A DNA stretch of 34,149 nt from Leptolinea sp. UBA5366 (GTDB lineage: Bacteria > Chloroflexota > Anaerolineae > Anaerolineales > Anaerolineaceae): assembly GCA_002407845.1 (NCBI GenBank), contig DHPK01000007.1, forward strand, positions 22,734 to 56,882, given 5' to 3'. The notes beneath the pieces are model-generated. The model ran no database searches and had not been told where the DNA came from. It was given only the letters and a program-made list of their open reading frames with translations. The position numbers and the translations under genes were made by a program. The first letter of the stretch is position 1. Each line of letters begins with the position of its first letter. Positions 1 through 7,169 of this stretch are shown piece by piece.

Positions 1-24
1 GTCCTGCCATTAGACGAGTCCCCA
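1..24 (-). tRNA. 5' fragment of a tRNA (possibly tRNA-Gln), cut by window edge
   Basis: Read on the minus strand, bases 24 to 1 give a seven-base acceptor strand (TGGGGAC), the TC linker, and a D arm (GTCT, an AATGGCA loop, GGAC). This is the start of a tRNA gene that runs off the left edge. The initial T followed by GGGG and the D-arm sequence resemble bacterial tRNA-Gln, but the anticodon lies outside the window, so the identity is a guess. An extended -10 box lies upstream at 42-50. Confidence 0.6.
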
Positions 25-41
25 TCTCTAAGACGCTGTTT

Positions 42-50
42 ATTCTACCA
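42..50 (-). promoter_or_regulatory. Extended -10 promoter of the left-edge tRNA
   Basis: On the minus strand this reads TGGTAGAAT, a TGn motif directly before a -10-like TAGAAT. It lies 17 bases before the tRNA 5' end. No convincing -35 box is visible, as expected for extended -10 promoters. The tRNA-Lys promoter at 292-300 carries nearly the same sequence. Confidence 0.45.
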
Positions 51-204
51 CATTTGCGCGTTTCGTAAAGCGAATTGCCCCAATCCTTCTAAATCACGAG
101 GAGCACTTCCTTTTCAAAATAGGAGAACATCCCACGCTTCTTATCATTCTTTCCTGCCAAATTCCGCAATGATAAGCTCGAAAAATGATGCAACAATGTG
201 CCCA

Positions 205-230
205 AGCAATTGACTCTTAATCAATGTGTT
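205..230 (+). repeat. Exact 26-base copy of the tRNA-Lys anticodon arm (tRNA remnant or att-like site)
   Basis: Bases 205-230 are identical to 345-370, which is the 3' end of the D stem, the whole anticodon arm and the variable loop of the intact tRNA-Lys downstream. The left flank does not resemble the tRNA. The right flank begins TCGAG, like the T-loop of the real gene, as if about six bases of the T stem were lost and the rest decayed. It could be the remnant of a tRNA duplicate or one end of an eroded integrated element, since anticodon arms are common integrase crossover sites. No integrase is present. Confidence 0.65.
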
Positions 231-291
231 TCGAGGCAGAGTGGCTCCTGTGATTTTGCCCTGCGCAAAATGGTTAGCTCATAAATTATTG

Positions 292-300
292 TGGTATAAT
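292..300 (+). promoter_or_regulatory. Extended -10 promoter of tRNA-Lys
   Basis: The sequence TGGTATAAT combines a TGn extension with a perfect TATAAT box 21 bases upstream of the mature tRNA 5' end, leaving a short leader to be trimmed by RNase P. No clear -35 box is seen at the expected spacing. Confidence 0.6.
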
Positions 301-321
301 CCTTTTTTGTCCAGCCGTACT

Positions 322-395
322 GGCCCATTAGCTCAATTTGGCAGAGCAATTGACTCTTAATCAATGTGTTCTGGGTTCGAGTCCCAGATGGGTCA
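322..395 (+). tRNA. tRNA-Lys (anticodon CTT)
   Basis: A full cloverleaf can be drawn. The acceptor arms are GGCCCAT and ATGGGTC (one G-T pair), with discriminator A at 395. The D stem is GCTC/GAGC. The anticodon stem is ATTGA/TCAAT around the loop CTCTTAA, which places CTT at positions 34-36. The T arm is CTGGG/CCCAG around TTCGAGT. The CCA end is not encoded (CTA follows). The anticodon reads the lysine codon AAG. Confidence 0.95.
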
Positions 396-563
396 CTAAA
401 ATAATTTCCAATTGTGTTTTCAAGATTATTTCTCAAACACCTTGAATTAGAACAACACAGTTTTTTTTAAGAATTAGCCAAACTCTCCACCTACATTTCT
501 ATTTTTTTCTCAAATCGAAAATCAAGCTAGGTACAAATCATGGAATAATACTTTAGTTAATCG

Positions 564-1379
564 TTATTTCGCAATCAACTTTTTCCGCACATTCATAATA
601 ATTTTTCCCAGCTCATTATTCCCGCTGCCATCTTCACCAAGACCCCAAAATGGATCGATTGGAGAGTTTTCTGCGATTTCTCTGCACCCTGTTGCAATAA
701 GTTTTTCACCCAAATCAGGGTTTTGAACGAACTTAGCTTCAACTGCTTTTGTCATAACATCAATCTTTTTTTCACCCCATTCAGAATCCACGACTACATC
801 AGGTCGTCGAGAAAACTCTAGTGTTTCCCGAGGAGTTGATAAGCGTCTGCAGATCTCCTCATTATTAGTCCCGGCAAATTTTTGAGCATGGTAATAATGT
901 TCAGTCGAAGGCCAAATCTTCCCATTCAAATAAATTGGCGAAAGATACCAATTGCTTAAATAACCATTTTCACCTTCAGGTCCATAAAATAAAATTCGTT
1001 TATCAACATGATGTGCCGGATGGGCAAATAGTTCAGTGAGACCAAAGTAACTTCCATTTGGTCCTATAAAATTTACCCAATTTTGATCGCTGGCATGAAA
1101 AACATCACCGTAAATGTCAACACCCTTCATTTTTAATTCAGCAACTGATTCATCGACATTATCGACTAAAAAATCTACCTTCAATCCGGGCATATCATCT
1201 AACTCAGTCGCCTGGGTTGGTCCGAGAACTTCAAATAAATCCCCATTAGGTAATTTAAAAGTTACGACATCTTTATCTTCAAAACTGATATCAAACTCCA
1301 TAATATCTCGAAAAAAAGAAACCATTTTTTCAAATTCCTTTGTCTTAAACCCTGCCCAGGCAATCCCTTTAATGTTCAT
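564..1379 (-). CDS. VOC (glyoxalase-like) - NADAR domain fusion protein
   Basis: This 271-residue protein has two parts. Residues 1 to about 118 look like one VOC (glyoxalase/bleomycin-resistance) module, with its IKGIAW opening strand and a FIGPNGSYFGL closing strand. Residues about 128 to 268 are a NADAR (YbiA/RibX-like) domain, with YLSNWYLSPI and the family hallmark WPSTEHYYHAQKF at 156-168. Known NADAR proteins cleave N-glycosidic bonds, for example in phosphoribosylamino-pyrimidine intermediates of riboflavin synthesis, or in ADP-ribosyl adducts. The start at 1379 is chosen because an AAGGAGAGG ribosome site precedes it. An upstream in-frame ATG at 1421 lies inside the kinase gene and lacks one. 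It overlaps the end of the PfkB kinase gene by 11 bases, so translation is probably coupled. The substrate of either domain is not known from sequence. Confidence 0.85.
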   Translation of the reverse strand: MNIKGIAWAGFKTKEFEKMVSFFRDIMEFDISFEDKDVVTFKLPNGDLFEVLGPTQATELDDMPGLKVDFLVDNVDESVAELKMKGVDIYGDVFHASDQNWVNFIGPNGSYFGLTELFAHPAHHVDKRILFYGPEGENGYLSNWYLSPIYLNGKIWPSTEHYYHAQKFAGTNNEEICRRLSTPRETLEFSRRPDVVVDSEWGEKKIDVMTKAVEAKFVQNPDLGEKLIATGCREIAENSPIDPFWGLGEDGSGNNELGKIIMNVRKKLIAK

Positions 1380-2298
1380 TGTTTCCTCTCCTTTTTTCAA
1401 TGAATTGTTGAACCGCATCACTTGTCGGCATCGCTCCTTGTGCTCCTATTTCACCTATGGAAATAGCCGCAGCCGCTGTTGCAAATTCAAGTGAATCCTG
1501 TAAATTCATATTATTTAACACACAGTATACAATCGCACCAGAAAATGTATCCCCTGATCCTGCTGTATCGACAACATCCACTTTATAAGCTGGAAATTCA
1601 TAGTATTCACCGATAATATTCCCCGCAACAGCTCCATCACTTCCCAAAGTAATGATTACATTAGAGGGGCCTAAAGCAAGCAATCCATGAACCATTTCTT
1701 TCAGATCCATGCTTGGAAAGAAACCCATGGCACCTTGACGATTGAGCAAGACTATATCAGAGTTTTCAATTACTTCTCTACACTCATCCAAACCAGGATA
1801 AGCAGCATCCAGATCTACTGAAACCGTAATTCCGTGTTCTTTAGCAACTTTGATTGATGGAAGCATACGGGATGGATTAATTCCAATAAAATGAGCGTGT
1901 TTTGCGCTGCAGAGAAATTTTTCTTTTTGGATTAGATGCTCAGGAAGTGGATAGACAATTTCTGTGGTTCGAACAAGATAGGCTTTCTCTCCAGTCTTAT
2001 CCAGCATTACGATACAATGATAAGTTTCATAGCCATCTGCTATGATCATTCCATCGGTATTTACGCGATTTTTTTCGAGTTCCAACAAACTTCTTTTGCC
2101 ATTTTCGTCATTTCCTATGACACTGAGAATCCCAGTATCAATTCCTAAAGTACTAAGCACACTTGCAGTATTTGCTCCTTTTCCTCCTGGTTTATAAAAA
2201 CATTCAGTAACTAGAACACCTTCATCCCAGGTAGGAATATGATCGACAAGATAATAAAAATCAGCATCTGTATCTCCGACAACAACGACTTTTGGCAT
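1369..2298 (-). CDS. PfkB-family (ribokinase-like) carbohydrate/nucleoside kinase
   Basis: The 309-residue product carries both PfkB signatures. GGKGAN at 38-43 lies in the substrate-binding lid region. DTAGSGDTFSG near 244-254 forms the anion hole, with Asp250 as the likely catalytic base. Length is normal for ribokinase, fructokinase or nucleoside kinase family members. The start at 2298 (MPKVVVVGD) has a GAGGA site just upstream; an ATG 33 bases earlier is less plausible. It transfers phosphate from ATP to a sugar or nucleoside hydroxyl, but the exact substrate cannot be read from the motifs. It overlaps the VOC-NADAR gene, which suggests a shared substrate pool such as ribosides. A perfect TTGACA (minus strand, 2401-2396) lies upstream but has no good -10 partner. 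Confidence 0.9.
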   Translation of the reverse strand: MPKVVVVGDTDADFYYLVDHIPTWDEGVLVTECFYKPGGKGANTASVLSTLGIDTGILSVIGNDENGKRSLLELEKNRVNTDGMIIADGYETYHCIVMLDKTGEKAYLVRTTEIVYPLPEHLIQKEKFLCSAKHAHFIGINPSRMLPSIKVAKEHGITVSVDLDAAYPGLDECREVIENSDIVLLNRQGAMGFFPSMDLKEMVHGLLALGPSNVIITLGSDGAVAGNIIGEYYEFPAYKVDVVDTAGSGDTFSGAIVYCVLNNMNLQDSLEFATAAAAISIGEIGAQGAMPTSDAVQQFIEKRRGNNEH

Positions 2299-2456
2299 AT
2301 ATCCTCTTTTACTTTTTCCTGTACAATCCATTTTGATTTTATCTTATCACCATAAAATTGCTGTGAATAAATAATCTTTTAATCTCTCATCTACTTGTCA
2401 ATAACAACAATCCGCATTCTTCGCTAAATCTCACAAGTCATACAGTTCTAAAAGCT

Positions 2457-3800
2457 TTATACAAAATTATTTTGCCACATTCCAGAAAAGTACCTTCTAA
2501 CCATCAAGAAGAGTTTTACAAAGTGCTCTATTAATACAGCAAGATAAACGATTGTAATTGGTTGATGGAAAACAACCGATAAAAAGAATGCCAACGGAAT
2601 TCCAACCAGCCAAATTGAGCCAGTATCAGAAATAAAACAATATTTTACATCTCCACCGGCACGCAATATTCCTGTCATAATTGTATAGTTTATAGATCGA
2701 GTGCATAGGAATATCGAAAGATATCCAAGAATTCGCTTTGCGTATCTAAAACTGATAGGAGAAAGGCTATAAAAAGAGAGAATTCGAGACCTTAGGATAA
2801 AAACAAGTCCTCCAATACAAATGCCGATGAAAAACGAAAGAATGATCGTCTTTTTAGCGTAATCAGCAGCTTTTTCCTTTTTATTTTCCCCAAGAAAATT
2901 ACCGATCATGACAGCACTGGCACTAGAAACACCTAAAATGTATGTATACATCAGATTATCAATGGGTAAAACAGCGCCTACCGCAGCAATAGCAGGCGTT
3001 GAAATACCTGCATAAATAGCTGTATAACAATTTAACCCAAGGCCATATAAACCTTCATTTACAGTTATAGGAATAATCTTTTTCATCGTGATAATAGCGA
3101 TTTCCCTATTGATAGTAAAAATTTCTGAAACTTTAGCAGCTATGGGAGTTTTGCATAGATAGGTGTATAGCAAAATGATTAAACACTCAATGAAACGTGC
3201 TAAAGTTGATCCCAATCCCGCACCTGCAAGTCCCATTTGAGGAAAACCAAGGTTTCCAAAAATGAAAAGGAGGTTTAAAAATATTTTCAAAATAAATGTA
3301 GAAGAAGTAATAATGGTCGGGACTCTCACATTACCAATACTGCGATGTGTTCCCGAAAATACCTGTGTTAATGAAAGGAAAAAGAAACCAGGAGATAAAA
3401 ATTGCAAGTATTTTGATGCAAGGTTTACTACTTCAAGATCAGCACTATAAAAGTGCATAATTCTATGAGGGAAGACCATTGTTATTACAGAGAAAAAAGC
3501 TCCGATAATACCACACCAGACTAACTCAGTACCTAGGACTTCTTTAATTCTTTCAATGTCTTTTTTTCCCCATAATTGAGCCTTTATAACAATGCCGCCA
3601 GAAACGGCGCCGAAAATCAAAAGATTGTATAAAAAGAAAAATTGATTAGCTAATGCAGCTGCTGCAATATTTGTATCTCCATAAGATCCAATCATGAAAT
3701 TATCAGCAAGATTAACAGATGAAGAAATCAGATTCTGTAAAATTAAAGGAAGTCCAATTTTCCAAATATTATTTATGTATTCTTTATCTAATATTAACAT
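2457..3800 (-). CDS. MATE-family multidrug/metabolite efflux transporter
   Basis: The 447-residue product is an integral membrane protein with about twelve hydrophobic segments. Its opening resembles NorM/DinF-type MATE proteins (IGLPLILQNLISSSVNLADN, then an alanine-rich second segment), and the duplicated half is visible after residue 230. MATE proteins export organic cations or metabolites against a sodium or proton gradient. No recognisable Shine-Dalgarno lies before the ATG at 3800, so initiation may be weak or the start may differ. It lies in the same direction as the kinase and VOC-NADAR genes, 158 bases from the kinase start. A joint transcript is possible but not shown. Residue-level substrate prediction is not reliable in this family. 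Confidence 0.88.
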   Translation of the reverse strand: MLILDKEYINNIWKIGLPLILQNLISSSVNLADNFMIGSYGDTNIAAAALANQFFFLYNLLIFGAVSGGIVIKAQLWGKKDIERIKEVLGTELVWCGIIGAFFSVITMVFPHRIMHFYSADLEVVNLASKYLQFLSPGFFFLSLTQVFSGTHRSIGNVRVPTIITSSTFILKIFLNLLFIFGNLGFPQMGLAGAGLGSTLARFIECLIILLYTYLCKTPIAAKVSEIFTINREIAIITMKKIIPITVNEGLYGLGLNCYTAIYAGISTPAIAAVGAVLPIDNLMYTYILGVSSASAVMIGNFLGENKKEKAADYAKKTIILSFFIGICIGGLVFILRSRILSFYSLSPISFRYAKRILGYLSIFLCTRSINYTIMTGILRAGGDVKYCFISDTGSIWLVGIPLAFFLSVVFHQPITIVYLAVLIEHFVKLFLMVRRYFSGMWQNNFV

Positions 3801-3913
3801 ATTAAGCTGGTCTCGTAATCCATGCTAGTATTTATACTATGGGATCAGAGTCCGAGATAATTCAAAAGTCGCAGGAAAAGCGTGGTTCATTCAGACAATA
3901 AAAATTTTCTTCT

Positions 3914-3982
3914 GTTACATCAATGTTACAAATGTAACCTTTTCAACGCTCTTTTTATTTGATAAAGTTTGATTACATCAAA
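3914..3982. promoter_or_regulatory. Cluster of palindromes, candidate operators
   Basis: GTTACAT (3914-3920) and ATGTAAC (3932-3938) form an inverted repeat. A third copy, GTTACA at 3925-3930, forms a tight palindrome with TGTAAC at 3933-3938. About 30 bases on, TTTGAT (3968-3973) and ATCAAA (3977-3982) form another perfect palindrome with a TAC centre. Such repeats fit a dimeric regulator, but no regulator gene is encoded in the window. Confidence 0.4.
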
Positions 3983-4241
3983 TGTTTCATTATTATTTTT
4001 GACAGGAATTGATTGCTAAAGGCGAAATCGGATGCTCAATGCGAAGAAATAATCCAACAAAACACACATTTTATCGAATCGTGTTCTAAGCAAGAGCAAT
4101 AACCGATCGTTAAAATAGCACAAAAAGTTTCGCTTTGTTGAACCTTTACACAGATTTGATTTTTTTACGATCTTTTTGGATATTATTGTTGTAGTCAATT
4201 TCGATATTATCTGAAACAATTTATTAATATATGTAAACTTC

Positions 4242-4264
4242 TATATATTCCAATTCAATATATA
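4242..4264. promoter_or_regulatory. AT-rich inverted repeat just before the ABC operon
   Basis: Perfect eight-base arms TATATATT (4242-4249) and AATATATA (4257-4264) flank a seven-base centre, 22 bases before the ATG of the binding-protein gene. It could be an operator or simply overlap a -10 region. In AT-rich DNA such a repeat may also be chance. Confidence 0.3.
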
Positions 4265-4285
4265 GAATAAGAAAAAGGAGATCAT

Positions 4286-5368
4286 ATGAAAAAGTTTAGT
4301 ATGTTTTTGTTGTTATTCGTTTTGTTATGTGTAGCATCAACTGTCATTGCTTCACCAGCAGAAGCTGCTGATTGTAACTGGGATGAAGCTACCTGCGAAA
4401 TTCTTGATGGGGCAGATTTCGGTGGACGGACAATGGTTGTCGGTGTGTGGGGCGGAACGATTGAAGAAATCTACCGAAAATACATTATTCCTGAAATTGA
4501 AGCCCATAATGGGAAAGTAGAAATGCTTCTAGGTGGTACAAGTGATCGCGTGGCAAAAGTGTATGCTGAACGTGAAAATCCGACCATGGATATCGCCTAC
4601 ACAAATATGTTTGAATCAGCAAAGGGAATTAAAGAAGGTGTCTTTGAAGTACCTTCTGCGGATGCTGTTCCAGCATATGCAGATTTATATGATGTTGCAA
4701 AAATTGATGCATACGGTATGAGTTTCGCAGCATTGGGAATTGCTTACAAACCCGAAGCTTTTGAGGGTGAACCAGATTGGCCAGACCTTTGGAAACCCGA
4801 GTACAAAGGGAAAATCGCGATGTCGACTTTCCCTGGATCTGACAGTGAAGGATTCCTTACAATTGCTGGTTATTTAGCTGGTGGCGATGATACAACTCCT
4901 GATCTCGCATTTCCAAAACTGGCTGAACTAAAACCAATACCCCTGTTTTTTGCCAACCTTGATGAACTTTTCATGATGATGGACAAAGGTGATGTAGTTG
5001 CAGCAGCTGTATTTGACTCCTACACCAGGACTTACATCGAACAAGGTGCAAATGTGAAATTTTCTTATCCAAAGACTCCTGGTGCAATCGTCACGATGGA
5101 CACTCTTTGCATTGTTAATAATGCGCCAAACCGAGATATGGCAATCGCTTGGGCTCAAATGTCGCTTAGTCCAATCGTTCAGGAAGCCTTCGCCAGAGAA
5201 ATTTATTTTGGACCGACAAACTCTAAACTAGTACTTGATGAAGAAGCCGCAAGCAAGGTCATTTACGGGGAAGAACAAGCTAATTCATTGATCCGCATGA
5301 GCACTTATATGACAGATCACCGTGATGAAATTGTCGAACGATTTAATCGTGAAATTGCTGAGGATTAA
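4286..5368 (+). CDS. ABC transporter substrate-binding protein, Pot/solute-binding family 1 type
   Basis: The 360-residue product begins with a classical signal peptide (MKKF, a hydrophobic core, then SPAEAA with likely cleavage near residue 27). The mature part resembles PotD/PotF-like extracellular binding proteins: VVGVWGGTIEEIYRKYIIP near the start, a DIAYTNMFES segment, and a WPDLWKPEYKGKIAMS hinge segment. It would capture the solute outside the membrane for the two permeases that follow. There is no lipobox cysteine at the cleavage site. An AAGGAG site lies six bases before the ATG. PotD relatives bind polyamines, but neighbours (nucleoside phosphorylase, creatininase family) suggest another nitrogen-rich ligand. 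Confidence 0.88.
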   Translation: MKKFSMFLLLFVLLCVASTVIASPAEAADCNWDEATCEILDGADFGGRTMVVGVWGGTIEEIYRKYIIPEIEAHNGKVEMLLGGTSDRVAKVYAERENPTMDIAYTNMFESAKGIKEGVFEVPSADAVPAYADLYDVAKIDAYGMSFAALGIAYKPEAFEGEPDWPDLWKPEYKGKIAMSTFPGSDSEGFLTIAGYLAGGDDTTPDLAFPKLAELKPIPLFFANLDELFMMMDKGDVVAAAVFDSYTRTYIEQGANVKFSYPKTPGAIVTMDTLCIVNNAPNRDMAIAWAQMSLSPIVQEAFAREIYFGPTNSKLVLDEEAASKVIYGEEQANSLIRMSTYMTDHRDEIVERFNREIAED

Positions 5369-5431
5369 TTTGTAAATATTCTGAAGATATCAAGAATTGC
5401 ATTTGACTTGATATTACGTGATGACATATTG

Positions 5432-5463
5432 ATGTAGAGCAGACTAAAAAGTTTGCTCTACAT
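5432..5463 (+). promoter_or_regulatory. Strong intercistronic hairpin after the binding-protein gene
   Basis: Bases 5432-5445 pair with 5450-5463 to give a 14-pair stem (one G-U) closed by an AAAA loop. It has no T-run after it, so it is not a standard terminator. It sits between the binding-protein stop and the first permease. In many ABC operons such a hairpin protects the upstream mRNA from 3' decay and yields excess binding protein over permease. Confidence 0.65.
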
Positions 5464-5482
5464 AAGTTATAGGAGAAAAGAA

Positions 5483-6355
5483 TTGGAAAGAAGATCCAAA
5501 ATTACTCCCATTTTACTCTTAGCACCGGCAATTTTAATCTTTGTTTTTATTTTCGTTGCGCCATTCATTTATTTGATCTTTCAAAGTTTTTGGCATTACG
5601 AAACCAGTTATGTTTCAAAACAAGTTTTCACGCTCGAAAACTATATAAAGCTCTTCTCCGACCCTTACTATTGGAGAATCTACTGGAGGACCTTTCGGCT
5701 CAGTGTAATTTCCACATTGATAACAATGATATTAGCTTATCCAATTTCCAGGATGATTTCAAGAATGCCTCCCGGTAAAAAAGGTCTTGTTACAACATTG
5801 ATCGCCTTGCCAATGATTGGCGGAGGAATGATTCAAGCAATGGGTTGGATGACGATGATGATGCCTTATGGTGCAATAAATGGCATTTTATTAAGCTTGG
5901 GGATTATCAAGGAAAAAATGACTTTTTTAGGGACAGAAACTGGAATCCTTATTGGCTTGGTTCAATCCTTTATTCCGCTTATGTCTCTTCCATTAATCGC
6001 TTCATTAGGTGCGATTGATCCAACTCTTGAGGATGCATCAAAATCTTTAGGGGCAAGTCCATTGAGGACTTTTTTCGAAATTATATTACCTTTAAGCATA
6101 CCTGGCGCGGTTTCGGGCATGGTCTTGACATTTATGGCAAATCTAACAATGTATGTGACACCCTCGATTTTAGGACAAGGAAAAATACAAGTATTTGGAT
6201 CTTTTGTTTATCAACAAGCAATTTCAGTAGGCAATTGGCCTTTTTCTTCTGCGTTCAGTTTATTCTTCCTGCTAATTATGGGAGTAACGGCATTTCTGAG
6301 CTCATGGATCACAAAAAGCATTCAGAAATCAATATATAAAGGAAATGAAGCATGA
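5483..6355 (+). CDS. ABC transporter permease, PotB-like
   Basis: The 290-residue membrane protein has about six transmembrane segments. Near its C-terminal half it has the permease EAA-type loop (LEDASKSLGASPLRTFFEII) that docks the ATPase. I chose the TTG at 5483 because AGGAG at 5471-5475 lies seven bases before it. The earlier TTG at 5453 falls inside the hairpin stem and has no ribosome site. The protein forms the translocation pore with the next gene product. The stop overlaps the next start by four bases (ATGA), so the two permeases are likely made in equal amounts. Confidence 0.85.
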   Translation: MERRSKITPILLLAPAILIFVFIFVAPFIYLIFQSFWHYETSYVSKQVFTLENYIKLFSDPYYWRIYWRTFRLSVISTLITMILAYPISRMISRMPPGKKGLVTTLIALPMIGGGMIQAMGWMTMMMPYGAINGILLSLGIIKEKMTFLGTETGILIGLVQSFIPLMSLPLIASLGAIDPTLEDASKSLGASPLRTFFEIILPLSIPGAVSGMVLTFMANLTMYVTPSILGQGKIQVFGSFVYQQAISVGNWPFSSAFSLFFLLIMGVTAFLSSWITKSIQKSIYKGNEA

Positions 6356-7158
6356 AAGAAAAAATCTTGCGAATCAGTTTTCTTGTTATTTGCTGGGCAA
6401 TCATCCTGTATATATTGTTGCCAATTATTGTCCTGATTGTAAACAGTTTCAATAAAAGTAAATTCTTTGAATTTCCACCAACAGGATTTTCATTGCAATG
6501 GTTTGAGAAATTTTTAGTTAATAAAGAGTATCAGGCATCGCTTTTGGTAAGTGTAAAAATTGCTGCGGTTTCAGCATTTTCCGGAATCCTAATCGGAACA
6601 CCTGCCGCGTATGCAATCAAACGATACAATTTTAAAGGAAGCAATTTATTGCAAACTTTTTTCTTGTCACCCTTGATGCTCCCTTCTGTCGTTTGGGCTT
6701 TAGGTTTGATTCAATATATGAATGTTGTCCGAATAGGAAATGCAAGTATTTTGGGAACTTTTTTCGGATTAATAAGCGCACATACAGTTATTATTCTCCC
6801 TTATGTAATTCGCATGGTTATGACCAGTCTTTCTTATATGGACAAGGATTTAGAAAGCGCATCACTAAGCCTTGGTGCAAATCCAATAAAGACTTTTTTC
6901 GGCATTACTTTTCCTTTAATTTCACCGGGAGTACTTGTTGGAGCAGTTTTTGGATTCATGGTTTCGTTTACTGATGTTGTTGTCACCTCCTTTATTGGTG
7001 GTTCGAAATACATCACATTTCCAGTGCGAATGTACAGTGAAATTCGGTCGGAAGGTCTTGATCCTCTCGCAGTCGCTGTGAGCGCAATAATAATCATCAT
7101 CCTTGTTATTGTTTCTTTTATCTGTGAGAAGACAATTCAATGGTCCCGCTATATTTAA
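6352..7158 (+). CDS. ABC transporter permease, PotC-like
   Basis: The 268-residue product has about six hydrophobic segments. It carries the ATPase-docking loop DLESASLSLGANPIKTFFGI, which closely parallels the loop of the preceding permease. It is the second half of a heterodimeric importer pore in the polyamine/opine/iron class. The ATG overlaps the preceding stop (ATGA at 6352-6355). The 3' end carries the ribosome site of the next gene (GGAGG at 7160-7164, just past the stop). Confidence 0.88.
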   Translation: MKEKILRISFLVICWAIILYILLPIIVLIVNSFNKSKFFEFPPTGFSLQWFEKFLVNKEYQASLLVSVKIAAVSAFSGILIGTPAAYAIKRYNFKGSNLLQTFFLSPLMLPSVVWALGLIQYMNVVRIGNASILGTFFGLISAHTVIILPYVIRMVMTSLSYMDKDLESASLSLGANPIKTFFGITFPLISPGVLVGAVFGFMVSFTDVVVTSFIGGSKYITFPVRMYSEIRSEGLDPLAVAVSAIIIIILVIVSFICEKTIQWSRYI

Positions 7159-7169
7159 CGGAGGATATT

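Larger units (their letters stand above)
25..321. other. Intergenic region between two divergent tRNA genes
   Basis: No protein-coding gene is credible here. The stretch holds the two extended -10 promoters of the flanking tRNAs, a 26-base exact copy of part of tRNA-Lys (205-230), and an inverted repeat (arms 253-259 and 265-271) with no T-run after it. The short open frame crossing tRNA-Lys on the minus strand is a shadow of the RNA gene. Confidence 0.6.
3801..4285. other. Divergent intergenic region between MATE gene and Pot-type ABC operon
   Basis: This 485-base AT-rich stretch separates divergent genes and has no credible coding sequence. It holds several palindromes (listed separately) and a perfect TTGACA at 3999-4004 without a matching -10 box. 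I could not place a confident promoter for either side, though TATTAT boxes at 4181-4186 and 4205-4210 are candidates for the plus-strand operon. Confidence 0.5.

Noticed and set aside
253..271. ATTTTGC/GCAAAAT inverted repeat before tRNA-Lys
   Set aside because: No T-run on either side, and a single seven-base repeat in AT-rich DNA is weak evidence of an operator or terminator.
274..281. TTAGCTCA match to the tRNA-Lys D arm (328-335)
   Set aside because: Only eight bases, and in a position that does not fit one continuous tRNA copy with 205-230.
221..436. 71-codon minus-strand frame across tRNA-Lys
   Set aside because: It is antisense to an intact tRNA gene and its leader.
4016..4219. 67-codon minus-strand frame in the MATE/ABC spacer
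   Set aside because: No ribosome site, low-complexity composition, and it lies in a regulatory spacer with palindromes.
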